Of a stretch of DNA of 64,000 nt, positions 54,887 through 64,000 are shown in pieces. Numbering within the stretch: the first letter of the stretch is position 1; each line of letters starts with the position of its first letter. Source of the DNA: Paenibacillus sp. JNUCC-31 (GTDB taxonomy: Bacteria > Bacillota > Bacilli > Paenibacillales > Paenibacillaceae); assembly GCF_014844075.1 (NCBI RefSeq), contig NZ_CP062165.1, positions 62,001 to 126,000 of the forward strand, given 5' to 3'. The position numbers and the translations under genes are program-made. The notes below the pieces were generated by a model. The model was not told where the DNA came from. It worked only from the letters and a program-made list of their open reading frames with translations, and made no database searches.

Positions 54887-55666
54887 TTAAAATCTGCTGT
54901 TCGAATTCTTTCGTTTTTCTGCCGGCAGCATGGCCTCGATGACGTCCCAATGTTCGGCGATCTTTCCATTCTCCACGCGGAACATGTCGTAGAAAGCAGT
55001 ACGTTGATTGTCGAAGAGACCTTCACTCACTGTAAGAACAAAATCACCTTGTCCAATCACCTGATGGACATGAGTATATTCAAATTCAATGTTTTTCTTC
55101 TTCAGTGCCTGCAATGCAGCATGGAGACCGGAAAGGCCATCTGCTATATGTGGACTATGCTGAATGTAGTTATCCCCATCAAAGTAAGCGACAAGCAGGC
55201 CAGGGTTCTTCCCAAGCAAGATGTTCTCAACATAGCTTTTGACCAATTCTTTGTTGGCATCCGTCTTGTCGATATCCTTTATCGTGACCGGTCCGTCTAT
55301 CATCGTATGATTGCTGGGTGTCTTTTCCACCATCTCTTGCATATTATCCCAATGTTCAACGATCAGTCCATTCTCAAAACGGAAAATATCAATGATAATT
55401 TTGGAGCCGAAAAACTCATATACGGAATGAAGTGCCACATAATCTCCGTCGACCAAAGCACGCTTAACACTTACCTTCGTACCCATTTCCTTTAAATGGC
55501 CAAGTGCATCAAGCATGGCCGCACGACCATCGGATAAGCCTTGGTTGTGCTGAATATATTGCTTTGGATGAATGTAAGCTGTAATTGCTTCAGGATTGCC
55601 GCTCTCAAAACTTTCCAGAACAGCGATTGCCTTATGGACAAGCTCATTTTGGTTTATTGATGTCAT
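54887..55666 (-). CDS. Two-domain NTF2/SnoaL-like protein
   Basis: The protein of about 259 residues holds two SnoaL-like (NTF2-fold) domains in tandem. Each has a HPKQYIQHNQGLSDG or YFDGDNYIQHSPHIADG block, a DYVALHSVYEF or DFVLTVSEGLF strand and an ENGLIVEHWDNMQEM or ENGKIAEHWDVIEAM end. SnoaL-like proteins are often polyketide cyclases, hydrolases or stress proteins of unknown substrate. The ATG at 55666 is preceded by GGAGG. It is divergent from a TetR gene across a large palindrome, so it is probably repressed by that regulator. Confidence 0.8.
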   Translation of the reverse strand: MTSINQNELVHKAIAVLESFESGNPEAITAYIHPKQYIQHNQGLSDGRAAMLDALGHLKEMGTKVSVKRALVDGDYVALHSVYEFFGSKIIIDIFRFENGLIVEHWDNMQEMVEKTPSNHTMIDGPVTIKDIDKTDANKELVKSYVENILLGKNPGLLVAYFDGDNYIQHSPHIADGLSGLHAALQALKKKNIEFEYTHVHQVIGQGDFVLTVSEGLFDNQRTAFYDMFRVENGKIAEHWDVIEAMLPAEKRKNSNSRF

Positions 55667-55694
55667 TTGTATATCCTCCAAAGTTTATAGTCAT

Positions 55695-55731
55695 TAGATA
55701 AATAATGAACATAATGTTGTTTATTTATCTA
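55695..55731. promoter_or_regulatory. 37-base palindromic operator between divergent genes
   Basis: TAGATAAATAA (55695-55705) and TTATTTATCTA (55721-55731) are exact inverted arms; AACA/TGTT pairs extend towards the centre. It lies in the divergent promoter region of the NTF2-like and TetR genes and is a good TetR-operator candidate. Confidence 0.6.
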
Positions 55732-55856
55732 CAGCTCATTATAATAGTGGGTAATATTACGCTCAATATTCAATATTTTTAGTCTTGAAGTATAACAGAC
55801 ATCTCAACAAACTTTGTCGCTTAACTGCTCCAAATAAATTGAAGGGGACAGAAATA

Positions 55857-56468
55857 ATGAACAAGAAAACCGACCTAAGAATACTTCGCACGAAACAATC
55901 GATTCGAAAAGCGTTTTATGAGCTGATTCAGGAAAAAGGATATGAAGCGATAACAATTCAGGATATTGCCGATCGGGCTATGATCAATCGAAATACATTT
56001 TATCTTCACTACCAAAATAAACCCGATTTATTAGATACATGTATTAATGAATTATTGAGCGAATTTAAGGATGTGATCGTCCTTTGTCCCATCAGCATGA
56101 ATCCGTTCAGTATTTCTATACTTGAGACAGTCATGCAAACGGTACTGGAACATATTTCTCTCAACACTTCCTTTTACTACGCCATGTTAATTGAAGAGAA
56201 GAGAATCTATCCGTTTCGAGCAAAAATGGAGAATATCATTAAAGATAAATTAAACGAGGGGTGGAATGCTGATCAGGTAAATGCTCCTTTAGCGATATCC
56301 AAAGAATTGCTGCTCGAATATCTCGTATCGGCTTTCATGGGGATTGTCATTTGGTGGATTAAAAACGATCAGCCTCTTCCTTCGAATGAAGCTTCATCTC
56401 AGTTTAGTAGAATTGTTGCCTATGGGCATTTGAAGACTGCCGGCATCCCCGTCGAGGAATCAAATTAG
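55857..56468 (+). CDS. TetR/AcrR family regulator
   Basis: From the ATG at 55857 (GAAGGGGACAG before it) the protein has 203 residues. The helix-turn-helix is EAITIQDIADRAMINRNTFY, LHYQNKPDLLD. The C-terminal helical domain resembles the TetR_C_8/YfiR-like group. It is divergent from the two-domain NTF2-like gene and probably controls it through the palindrome at 55695-55731. The longer in-frame ATG at 55785 lies in the promoter region and lacks a ribosome site. Confidence 0.85.
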   Translation: MNKKTDLRILRTKQSIRKAFYELIQEKGYEAITIQDIADRAMINRNTFYLHYQNKPDLLDTCINELLSEFKDVIVLCPISMNPFSISILETVMQTVLEHISLNTSFYYAMLIEEKRIYPFRAKMENIIKDKLNEGWNADQVNAPLAISKELLLEYLVSAFMGIVIWWIKNDQPLPSNEASSQFSRIVAYGHLKTAGIPVEESN

Positions 56469-56479
56469 CGAGGGGCGCT

Positions 56480-56580
56480 ATTCTGCCCGTTAGCTTAATG
56501 AAACAGATTAATATTCTAATCGACATTGGTACCATCTTCTTAACCTTTTCAGCAATGGCACTAAGTTCTTCCCTTAGGTT
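56480..56580 (+). repeat. Dispersed repeat, diverged long-form left part
   Basis: CTGCCCGTTAGCTTAATGAA and CAGATTAATATTCTAATCGA, then two blocks with TTTTCAGCAATGGCACTAAG and TTCTTCCC. It is closest to the diverged copy at 5853, sharing AATATTCTAATCG and TTTTCAGCAATGG. Confidence 0.55.
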
Positions 56581-56654
56581 GGAAAAAACTAATTTTATTT
56601 AGGCAGAAGCTTCTCCTTGTTCTGTTCTTTAAGTTGTTTTACATGCAAGTAAAT

Positions 56655-56692
56655 AAAAAAACCAAAATTCCTGATCGGAACTTTGGTTTTTT
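56655..56692. terminator. Bidirectional intrinsic terminator
   Basis: AAACCAAAATTCC and GGAACTTTGGTTT form a 13-base stem (one G-T pair) around a short loop, with A/T runs on both sides. It ends the transcript of the small-peptide gene at 56789-56935 and can serve the plus strand as well. Confidence 0.75.
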
Positions 56693-56788
56693 TATACAAC
56701 ATTTGGAGTCTTTTTGATTCCGTTGACTTTCGCATCAGGTGCTTCGAATAGCCCTTAATTGGGACTACTAGAGTCGCACCTAGCTTTT

Positions 56789-56935
56789 TCATTTAATAAC
56801 TTCAACCTTTTTATCCCCTGCTGACTTCGCTACCTCTAACGATGTTTTACCTTGGATAGCGACTATCACGCCAGTAGCCAGCATAGAAACGATTAAAGCT
56901 GCGCTCAGGGCTTTGGAAATTTTCTTCTTGAGCAT
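56789..56935 (-). CDS. Small exported peptide (signal peptide plus short tail)
   Basis: From the ATG at 56935, seven bases after GGAGG, the 48-residue product is a strong signal peptide (LKKKISKALSAALIVSMLAT, GVIVAIQ) followed by GKTSLEVAKSAGDKKVEVIK. The size and layout resemble Phr-type signalling peptide precursors, but no Rap gene is adjacent. Its TGA overlaps an ATG (ATGA at 56789-56792) that opens a 65-codon frame ending in the terminator at 56655; that frame shows no convincing family pattern. It could also be the 5' end of a broken secreted-protein gene. Confidence 0.4.
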   Translation of the reverse strand: MLKKKISKALSAALIVSMLATGVIVAIQGKTSLEVAKSAGDKKVEVIK

Positions 56936-56982
56936 AACCATACCTCCGATATCTTTTACATAGACTTCACTAATCAATTAGA

Positions 56983-57196
56983 ATATCTCACTTTTTTTGT
57001 TAGGTAATCCATCTAGTGATTGTATTATAACGTAATTACAATTACTGTAAAAGTATTTTTTCCTTGTTCAAATAAAATAAAGTATTAGACTCGACACAGC
57101 CGCTAGTCATCACCCCGATCCACCTCCCGCTTCACATTCAAGAAGTCCAACAAGGCCTCTTCCAGCAAATTACACTGCACACAGGCACTATACGAA
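56983..57196. other. Intergenic, nothing recognised
   Basis: AT-rich promoter-like sequence followed by a GC-richer stretch. No gene is visible. Confidence 0.4.
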
Positions 57197-57229
57197 GACC
57201 GTTTTCCGAAAGAATACGGGAAAACGGTC
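57197..57229 (-). terminator. Hairpin downstream of the second beta-glucoside operon
   Basis: GACCGTTTTCC and GGAAAACGGTC form a perfect 11-base stem with an 11-base loop, 120 bases past the antiterminator gene stop. Confidence 0.5.
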
Positions 57230-57352
57230 ATAGTTAGAAAGTATCTTTTTTCCTGCCTACTAAAAGGCATATGAACATGCCAGAAATCAAGAGCATCAGA
57301 TGTTCAGAGAATCGCTCCTCCCTAAGTAAGGAAATATAACTTTAACTTTGTT

Positions 57353-58204
57353 TTATAATCGTCCCTCGTCACCTTGCTCCTCCTGCACAATTCGAGCAAT
57401 GTGAATCATCAAATATAATAATTCCTCGTTCGATATGGAGATATCCAGCATGTTTTGCACGTAGGTTTTGATCATCTCCGCGCATTTGTATTCAAGAGGA
57501 TGCTCCTTCACCATGTGCTGAAAGATGAAATCTTTCGGCGAATTGCCCAGGCGGCCCTCTTGTAAACGCTGGATGAAAAATTGCAGGTGTGTGACGAGTC
57601 TCACATAATGGATGGAGTTTTTGTTCAATTGCATATCAAAGGTGTATTGAATAAGGTTAAAAATATCTTTTAACATTTTAACGGATTGCATCGTGCGCTC
57701 CATATTTTGTTCATGCGTTTGGGCATTCACGAAATGAAAAGCGATATTCCCTGCTTCCTCTTCCGGCAGTTCAACCCCCAGTTCTAGATTCAGCATCTGA
57801 ACGGCTTCAAGGCCAAGTTTGAATTCGACGGGATGAAACCTCTGGATCTCCCATAACATGCGATTCTGTAATGCTACACCTTTTTTCCATCGTTCAATGG
57901 CAAACGACAAGTGATCCATAAGCGTAAAGAAAATTTGATCGTCAAGAGACAACTTTTCTTTCGCATTGGTAATCAATTTGTTTATGACATTCACATGTTT
58001 TTCTGGCATGTTTTCGATGGTTCGTACGTAAGCCTGGGCAGACGGATTATTTTGCAGAATGAATCGTTTCTGGATGTGCTCCTCATCGAGTCGCTCGCCG
58101 ACTTTGCCTTTGAATGCCAAGCCTTTGCCCATGACAATCATTTCTTGTCCCTGTTCATCTTTGGTCAGAAGCAAGCTGTTATTCAATATTTTGATTACTC
58201 TCAT
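57353..58204 (-). CDS. LicT/BglG-type transcription antiterminator, second copy
   Basis: The protein of about 283 residues has a CAT RNA-binding domain (MRVIKILNNSLLLTKDEQGQ, MIVMGKGLAF) and two PRDs with all four histidines: LMDHLSFAI, AGNIAFHFVN, RLVTHLQFF and LMIHIARI. It would control the RAT at 61771-61798. It begins 17 bases after the GH1 stop. It is a paralogue, not a recent duplicate, of the protein at 41184-42026; cross-talk between the two RATs is possible. Confidence 0.9.
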   Translation of the reverse strand: MRVIKILNNSLLLTKDEQGQEMIVMGKGLAFKGKVGERLDEEHIQKRFILQNNPSAQAYVRTIENMPEKHVNVINKLITNAKEKLSLDDQIFFTLMDHLSFAIERWKKGVALQNRMLWEIQRFHPVEFKLGLEAVQMLNLELGVELPEEEAGNIAFHFVNAQTHEQNMERTMQSVKMLKDIFNLIQYTFDMQLNKNSIHYVRLVTHLQFFIQRLQEGRLGNSPKDFIFQHMVKEHPLEYKCAEMIKTYVQNMLDISISNEELLYLMIHIARIVQEEQGDEGRL

Positions 58205-58221
58205 GCATTCATCACGATCCT

Positions 58222-59681
<1,460 letters not shown>

Positions 59682-59722
59682 TTAATGTAGATCAAGATAT
59701 ATGACAGATGATATTACGGTTG

Positions 59723-61681
59723 TTACGAAAGGTGGATAATGCTCGCTCCAACCTCCACAAGACTCTGCTTCTCCAGCTTAATATCCGGGAAACGATCCGA
59801 ATTGGCGATAATGATCGGGGTTATGACTTCATACCCTTCCGCCTTGATGGCATCGATATCAAAGCTGATCAACAAATCCCCCCGCTGTACCCGGTCCCCT
59901 ACTTTAATGGAAGAGTCGAAATGTCTCCCCTTCAGGTTGACAGTATCCACTCCAATATGAATGAGAACCTCCTCCCCATCATAACCATTTAATTTGACCG
60001 CATGTTTGGAGTCCATGAAAGCCGTAACTTCACCAGCGATTGGTGCATACAGTTCTCCTTTGGCAGGAATAATTGCAGCGCCTTTACCCAGTAATCCCAA
60101 AGAGAAGACATCGTCTGGTACACGGTCCAGATGGACTAATTCCCCTTGCATCGGGCTGGCGATGGTAAGTGAGCGTGTTTCATTTTGGCTCGGTACATTT
60201 TCATTTGTTGTTGCAACAGACTGCGTGCTTGGAGTGTTATCTTGAACAGGCTGCCCGGAAAGCGTCTTGTCCTCGTTAACGTTGGTATTGCCTTCTTCTT
60301 CATCGTCTACTGGATCTTCAAAACCGATAATCCATGTCAGAGCAAAAGTAACGATAAAGGCAATCAGACAAGTCACAATGGCATGAACGATGTTCATCGG
60401 ATTGCTGCCAATGAAGGCAGGCAATGCGGCAAGCCCCGGAGAAACGAACGCATAACGTACTAATCCGGTCAGACCAGCGTATATCCCTGCTACACCACCA
60501 CCAATCATTGCGGCAATCAAGGGTTTCTTCAGTTTCAGCGTTACGCCGTACAAGGATGGTTCCGTGATGCCCAGCACAGCAGTGAAACCGGATGAAGCAG
60601 CGAGCTGCTTGAGTTTTTTGTTTTTCGTTTTTAATGCTACAGCAAGCGTAGCTCCACCTTGAGCAATATTGGACGCGAGCATTCCCGGGCCGTTGATCAT
60701 TTCATATCCATTTTTGGTCAGTTGGCTAGTTGCAATCGGCGTCATGGCCCATGCGGTACCTGTCACGATCAGGAACGGTTGCAAAGTTCCCATTAACAAA
60801 GGAATCAGCCAACTGGCTCTGGCATTGATCGCTTCTGCACCCATTGCAACCAGATCATTCAGATACGTTCCGAAAGGTCCGATCGCTACCAATGCAAGTG
60901 GTGCTGTAATCAATAGCACAATCATCGGTTTTGTGAAAAATTTGATCATGGAAGGCGATACCCGATCCGCAAAACGTTCAATGTAAGACATGAGCCAAAC
61001 GACAATAATAATCGGCAGGACGGAGCCTGCATAGTCGGTTAATCGAACCGGAACACCGATGAAAAACACGTCTTTTCCTTCCGCCATCAGGGCGCTCCAT
61101 CCCGGATGTAATAACACGCCGGCAACTGTCATTGCCAGAATTGGACTTGTTTCGAACTTAATTGAAGCTCCATAAGCCAGCAGAATAGGCATGAAATAAA
61201 AAGCCGCGTCCGCAATGGTATTAAGGATATAATAGTTTTGGCTTTCCGTCGTTACGAGGCCTGTCAGCACAAGTACGGCTAATATTGCTTTGATCATACC
61301 CGCGCCAATGATTGCCGGTATTACCGGAGTAAATGTCGTCGAGATTACGCTGATGAATCTGGAGATCCAGCTCTGTTTTTGCTTTGGTCCGTTATTTTTG
61401 CCAGAATCCGATTTGGAGTCCGCATTTCGGGTTGCCGAACCCATCTGCTGAGTGATAACTCGGTAGACCTGCTGCACCTCATTGCCCACAACGACCTGGT
61501 ATTGTCCACCATTGTTCACAACGGTAATGACGCCTGGAAGAGCTTTGAGTTTTTCCGTCTCCGCTTTGGAGAGGTCGTGCAGTTCGAACCGAAGTCGGGT
61601 TGCGCAGTGCGTAAGCCGAGCGATATTATCCTTCGTTCCCACCAATTCCGTAATTTCTTGTCCCAACTTGCGATAATCCAT
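59723..61681 (-). CDS. Beta-glucoside PTS permease EIIBCA, second copy
   Basis: The 652-residue protein has EIIB with its cysteine in RLTHCATRLRFELHDL, EIIC with SSGFTAVLGITEPSLYGVTL, a linker rich in N, Q and T, and EIIA with its histidine in VLIHIGVDTVNLKG. It is the first gene of the second PTS-GH1-antiterminator operon. GGGGAAAAGG precedes the ATG. It imports and phosphorylates an aryl- or beta-glucoside; how its specificity differs from that of the first copy cannot be told here. Confidence 0.9.
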   Translation of the reverse strand: MDYRKLGQEITELVGTKDNIARLTHCATRLRFELHDLSKAETEKLKALPGVITVVNNGGQYQVVVGNEVQQVYRVITQQMGSATRNADSKSDSGKNNGPKQKQSWISRFISVISTTFTPVIPAIIGAGMIKAILAVLVLTGLVTTESQNYYILNTIADAAFYFMPILLAYGASIKFETSPILAMTVAGVLLHPGWSALMAEGKDVFFIGVPVRLTDYAGSVLPIIIVVWLMSYIERFADRVSPSMIKFFTKPMIVLLITAPLALVAIGPFGTYLNDLVAMGAEAINARASWLIPLLMGTLQPFLIVTGTAWAMTPIATSQLTKNGYEMINGPGMLASNIAQGGATLAVALKTKNKKLKQLAASSGFTAVLGITEPSLYGVTLKLKKPLIAAMIGGGVAGIYAGLTGLVRYAFVSPGLAALPAFIGSNPMNIVHAIVTCLIAFIVTFALTWIIGFEDPVDDEEEGNTNVNEDKTLSGQPVQDNTPSTQSVATTNENVPSQNETRSLTIASPMQGELVHLDRVPDDVFSLGLLGKGAAIIPAKGELYAPIAGEVTAFMDSKHAVKLNGYDGEEVLIHIGVDTVNLKGRHFDSSIKVGDRVQRGDLLISFDIDAIKAEGYEVITPIIIANSDRFPDIKLEKQSLVEVGASIIHLS

Positions 61682-61710
61682 ACCTTTTCCCCATTTCTGA
61701 ATTTGGATAT

Positions 61711-61774
61711 AAAAAAGACCAAAACGATATGCCTTCCCCTACTCACATAAGGAAAATGCAAAATCATTTTGGTC
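61711..61774 (-). terminator. Leader terminator of the second beta-glucoside operon
   Basis: Arms 61717-61728 (GACCAAAACGAT) and 61763-61774 (ATCATTTTGGTC) form a 12-base stem with one G-U pair, followed on the minus strand by TTTTTTATA. The 5' arm overlaps the RAT. Confidence 0.8.
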
Positions 61775-61798
61775 ATGCCTGCTTTACCAGTAACAGCC
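61771..61798 (-). promoter_or_regulatory. RAT of the second beta-glucoside operon
   Basis: On the minus strand GGCTGTTACTGGTAAAGCAG followed by GCATGACC matches the LicT/BglG RAT consensus closely. It overlaps the terminator stem, the classic antitermination layout. Confidence 0.85.
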
Positions 61799-61828
61799 AA
61801 ACACTGCTAATATTCAATTCGTTATTGA

Positions 61829-61842
61829 TGTAAACGTTTACC
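61829..61842. promoter_or_regulatory. cre site upstream of the second beta-glucoside operon
   Basis: TGTAAACGTTTACC matches the CcpA operator consensus at all fixed positions except the last base. It lies 30 bases upstream of the RAT, consistent with glucose repression of the operon. Confidence 0.65.
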
Positions 61843-61914
61843 GGATCATAATATCACACAATAAATTAGTTAGCAATCACTTTATTCGACATTTTTCTTT
61901 ATACCTAACCACTT

Positions 61915-61985
61915 ATGTTTTACCTTTTATCGTGTCAGTTGTTCCGCAACAAGGTGAACATCTTCATGTATTACGGTGCTTAAGA
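61915..61985 (+). repeat. Opening block of the dispersed repeat, alone
   Basis: TTATGTTTTACCTTTTATCG, TGTCAGTT and GGTGAACATCTTCATGTATT match the first 70 bases of the long copy at 30650. The rest of the unit is missing. It directly follows the stop codon of the TetR gene at 61986. Confidence 0.6.
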
Positions 61986-62645
61986 TTAATATAAGTTTTT
62001 TGAAATTTTTTGTGCCATGCACTCAATTTTAGGGATCATCAAGTTGTCATCTATCAATTTAATTTTATCAGGTTTAAACAACTGAAATTTCTTTAGATTG
62101 TAATAGTCAAATAGCACCTGATACACAGTCAAATGGTTCTCCATCAGGTACTTTACATCTAAAACGTTACTTAGAATCTCATCTTGCATAATGATAAGTC
62201 TACCATCAATCTTATTAAAAATACCCTCTTTTATTCCTTCATCATAAAAAGCCAATTCCTGATATTCTCGTTGCTTCATGGCTTCTTTTAGTCGCTCATA
62301 GTTCTCAGGATAACTATTTTCAAGTTCCCTTAAGAAAATGTCTGTGATGAACTCTTTTAATAAGATTGTTTGTTCAAATGTTTGCTGAAATCGCTGAACA
62401 AATACTTGATCAGCATCAGAATCTTCAATAATTTCGTGGATGTATTTGACAAATGTACTCACAATAAACGAAATAATATCTTCTTTGGTAGAGAAATATT
62501 TATATAAAGTCGCCCTGCTTATATCCATAATCTTTGAGATTTCATCCATTTTCAAACCTTGAAACCCATTTTTTCTAACGTGTAATAACAATCTATTAGT
62601 AAGCTTTTGCCTCATCTGATGTTGTTTTTCAATCTGCCGTTCCAT
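61986..62645 (-). CDS. TetR/AcrR family regulator
   Basis: The 219-residue protein has a TetR helix-turn-helix (GFQGLKMDEISKIMDISRAT, LYKYFSTKEDIISFIV) and a helical ligand domain. It is divergent from the aldo-keto reductase gene with 199 bases between starts, so that gene is the likely target. AAGGGGGC precedes the ATG. Confidence 0.85.
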   Translation of the reverse strand: MERQIEKQHQMRQKLTNRLLLHVRKNGFQGLKMDEISKIMDISRATLYKYFSTKEDIISFIVSTFVKYIHEIIEDSDADQVFVQRFQQTFEQTILLKEFITDIFLRELENSYPENYERLKEAMKQREYQELAFYDEGIKEGIFNKIDGRLIIMQDEILSNVLDVKYLMENHLTVYQVLFDYYNLKKFQLFKPDKIKLIDDNLMIPKIECMAQKISKNLY

Positions 62646-62844
62646 CTAACTGCCCCCTTATAAATTATATTATATCCCATAATCATCATTTTAAACAAAC
62701 TATACTAAATAGACATTTTATATACTTTTTGTTTACTTTATTCAACTCCCATGCTATTATGTTTTTTGTTCCTATGAATAACCGTGATGAAAATTCATAT
62801 TGAACGAGCTAAGATCGGATACCTTTATTTAAGGAGGAACAAAA
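62646..62844. promoter_or_regulatory. Divergent promoter region of TetR and aldo-keto reductase genes
   Basis: An AT-rich region with a TTTACT-17 bases-TATTAT promoter candidate reading toward the reductase near 62732-62760. AAACAAACTATA and TATACTTTTTGTTT near 62693-62733 form an imperfect inverted pair that could be the TetR operator. Confidence 0.35.
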
Positions 62845-63843
62845 ATGCAAACCCGAAGTCTTGGTCAACAAGGTTTAAAAGTCTCTTCTATTGGTTTGGG
62901 TACGATGGGGATGACAATGGCATACGGTCCTTCAAATGAAGATGAAGCAATACCAACTATTCGTCGAGCTTATGAGCTTGGAGTTAACTTTTTTGATACG
63001 GCAGAAATATATGGATATGGAAATGGTCACAATGAACAGTTGCTGGGTAAAGCTGTAAAGGATTTTCGTGACAAGGTAGTACTGGCTACCAAGTTTGGCT
63101 TTGATATGACAGCCGAGCAGATTGGAACACGTTTTAACAGCCGGCCAGAAAATATTCGTAAGGTAGCTGAGAACAGTCTTCGCTATCTGCAGACTGATTA
63201 CATTGATGTGTTCTATCAGCATATCCCAGATCCCAATGTTCCTATCGAAGAAGTAGCAGGGGTCGTCGGAGACCTTATCAAAGAAGGCAAAGTTAAATAT
63301 TTCGGTTTGAGCAACACCGGTTCAAACACAATTCGTAAAGCTCACGCGGTTACCCCGGTCTCTATGCTTCAGACTGAATACTCGATATTCGAACGCGAGA
63401 TTGAGGACAACAATATACGAAAGACATTGAATGAACTCGGTATAGGTTTAGTGCCTTACGCTCCTTTAGGCAGAGGGTTCCTGACAGGTGCTGTTAAACC
63501 AGCCCAAGAGTACGCGGAAGACGATATGCGCCGTTACGACGAGCGCTGGCAAGGCGAAAATTATATCTACAATTTACGAGCAACGGAACAACTTAATGAA
63601 CTGGCTTCTAACAAAGGTATTTCTGTAACCGAATTGGCACTCGCTTGGCTTCTCGCCCAGGGAGAAGATATCGTTCCGATCCCGGGTACACGAAGTGCTA
63701 AGCGGGTTGAGCAAAACGTTGCTGCTGCTAACGCTAAACTTACAGAAGCTGATCTTCAACGTATTAAAGAGATCCTTCCACACGGATCAGCCGGTAGCCG
63801 GTATCCAGCTGGAATGATGGAGAATTTCACAAGAGATTCATAA
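62845..63843 (+). CDS. Aldo-keto reductase
   Basis: The 332-residue TIM-barrel enzyme has the catalytic tetrad: Asp and Tyr in NFFDTAEIYGYG, Lys in VVLATKFGFD and His in VFYQHIPDP. The NADPH-binding end is IPGTRSAKRVEQNVAA. It resembles YakC/AKR13-type reductases that reduce aldehydes and keto compounds. AAGGAGG precedes the ATG. It is divergent from a TetR gene and ends at a strong terminator. Confidence 0.9.
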   Translation: MQTRSLGQQGLKVSSIGLGTMGMTMAYGPSNEDEAIPTIRRAYELGVNFFDTAEIYGYGNGHNEQLLGKAVKDFRDKVVLATKFGFDMTAEQIGTRFNSRPENIRKVAENSLRYLQTDYIDVFYQHIPDPNVPIEEVAGVVGDLIKEGKVKYFGLSNTGSNTIRKAHAVTPVSMLQTEYSIFEREIEDNNIRKTLNELGIGLVPYAPLGRGFLTGAVKPAQEYAEDDMRRYDERWQGENYIYNLRATEQLNELASNKGISVTELALAWLLAQGEDIVPIPGTRSAKRVEQNVAAANAKLTEADLQRIKEILPHGSAGSRYPAGMMENFTRDS

Positions 63844-63871
63844 CTTTTATAGAAAATTAAAAAGATGAATA

Positions 63872-63922
63872 AAAAAAACAGCTAACTAAGGACATAGTCA
63901 TAGTTAGCTGTTTTTTTATCAA
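63872..63922. terminator. Bidirectional intrinsic terminator
   Basis: AAAAACAGCTAACTA and TAGTTAGCTGTTTTT form a 15-base stem around an approximately 14-base loop, with A/T runs on both sides. It separates the reductase from a convergent gene. Confidence 0.85.
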
Positions 63923-63927
63923 CACAC

Positions 63928-64000
63928 TTAAAACTCCGTATCATCCTGTTCGAAAAATCCTATAAGCTTAAGTGTATGATCAGACTTCGCCCCTGTTTCG
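63928..64000 (-). CDS. C-terminal end of an unidentified gene (runs off the window)
   Basis: An open minus-strand frame reads ETGAKSDHTLKLIGFFEQDD, TEF and a TAA at 63928-63930, eight bases from a shared terminator. The position and the shared terminator support a real gene; 23 residues are too few to name it. Confidence 0.45.
   Translation of the reverse strand, partial: ETGAKSDHTLKLIGFFEQDDTEF

Overview
The window looks like chromosome from a low-to-moderate GC Gram-positive, most likely a Paenibacillus or close relative in Bacillales. Supporting signs are strong AGGAGG-type ribosome binding sites, frequent TTG/GTG starts, LicT/RAT antitermination, a cre-type operator, Asp23 and DegV proteins, GntR/LacI-hybrid (AraR-type) regulators and IS150-like IS3 remnants. 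The genus is inferred, not proven. I saw no rRNA, tRNA or CRISPR array. Most genes lie on the minus strand.

Layout. 1-5.1 kb: partial GNAT acetyltransferase, DegV lipid-binding protein, Asp23 protein, TetR regulator, a paired SMR efflux system and an FAD monooxygenase. 5.1-15.8 kb: accessory, decayed region with short dispersed repeats, an ECF sigma/anti-sigma pair, a histidine phosphatase whose 3' end lies in a repeat, a secreted protein beside a broken copy of its own 3' end, a TPR protein, a RarA fragment, and DinB and VOC genes. 15.9-21.8 kb: transporter operon (two-domain permease, ATPase, lipoprotein receptor) with a PhnP-like cyclic phosphodiesterase and a GntR/LacI-type regulator. 22.1-24 kb: IS3 remnant, broken phosphotransferase, membrane protein. 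25-30.5 kb: AraNPQ-like arabino-oligosaccharide importer with a GH43 arabinosidase and divergent AraR-like regulator. 30.5-41 kb: a second repeat-rich, pseudogene-rich stretch with two tandem lipoproteins, Rrf2 and HxlR regulators, and a damaged second copy of the DinB-VOC segment. 41.2-45.6 kb and 57.4-61.8 kb: two paralogous beta-glucoside PTS operons, each in the order RAT/terminator, EIIBCA, GH1 glucosidase, LicT antiterminator; the GH1 gene of the second is frameshifted. Between them: a GH32 fructan hydrolase, an AraC regulator with an alpha/beta hydrolase, IS3 and IS30 remnants, the threonine-degradation pair kbl-tdh, and a TetR gene divergent from a two-domain NTF2-like gene. The window ends with a TetR/aldo-keto reductase pair and the tail of one more gene.

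The cell appears equipped to import and hydrolyse plant-derived sugars (beta-glucosides, arabino-oligosaccharides, fructans) under catabolite and antitermination control.

The least explained feature is a family of short dispersed repeats (about 16 recognisable copies, full form about 160-255 bp). They carry iterated GTTCTTGTCC motifs, a 20-bp perfect inverted repeat and a terminator-like hairpin. Every copy I could find by eye has the same orientation. Copies cap, extend or truncate several genes. Many gene relics (RarA, serine recombinase, SDR, quinol monooxygenase, GNAT, Gfo/Idh, MDR, kinase) sit in the same regions, which suggests repeated insertion and deletion there.
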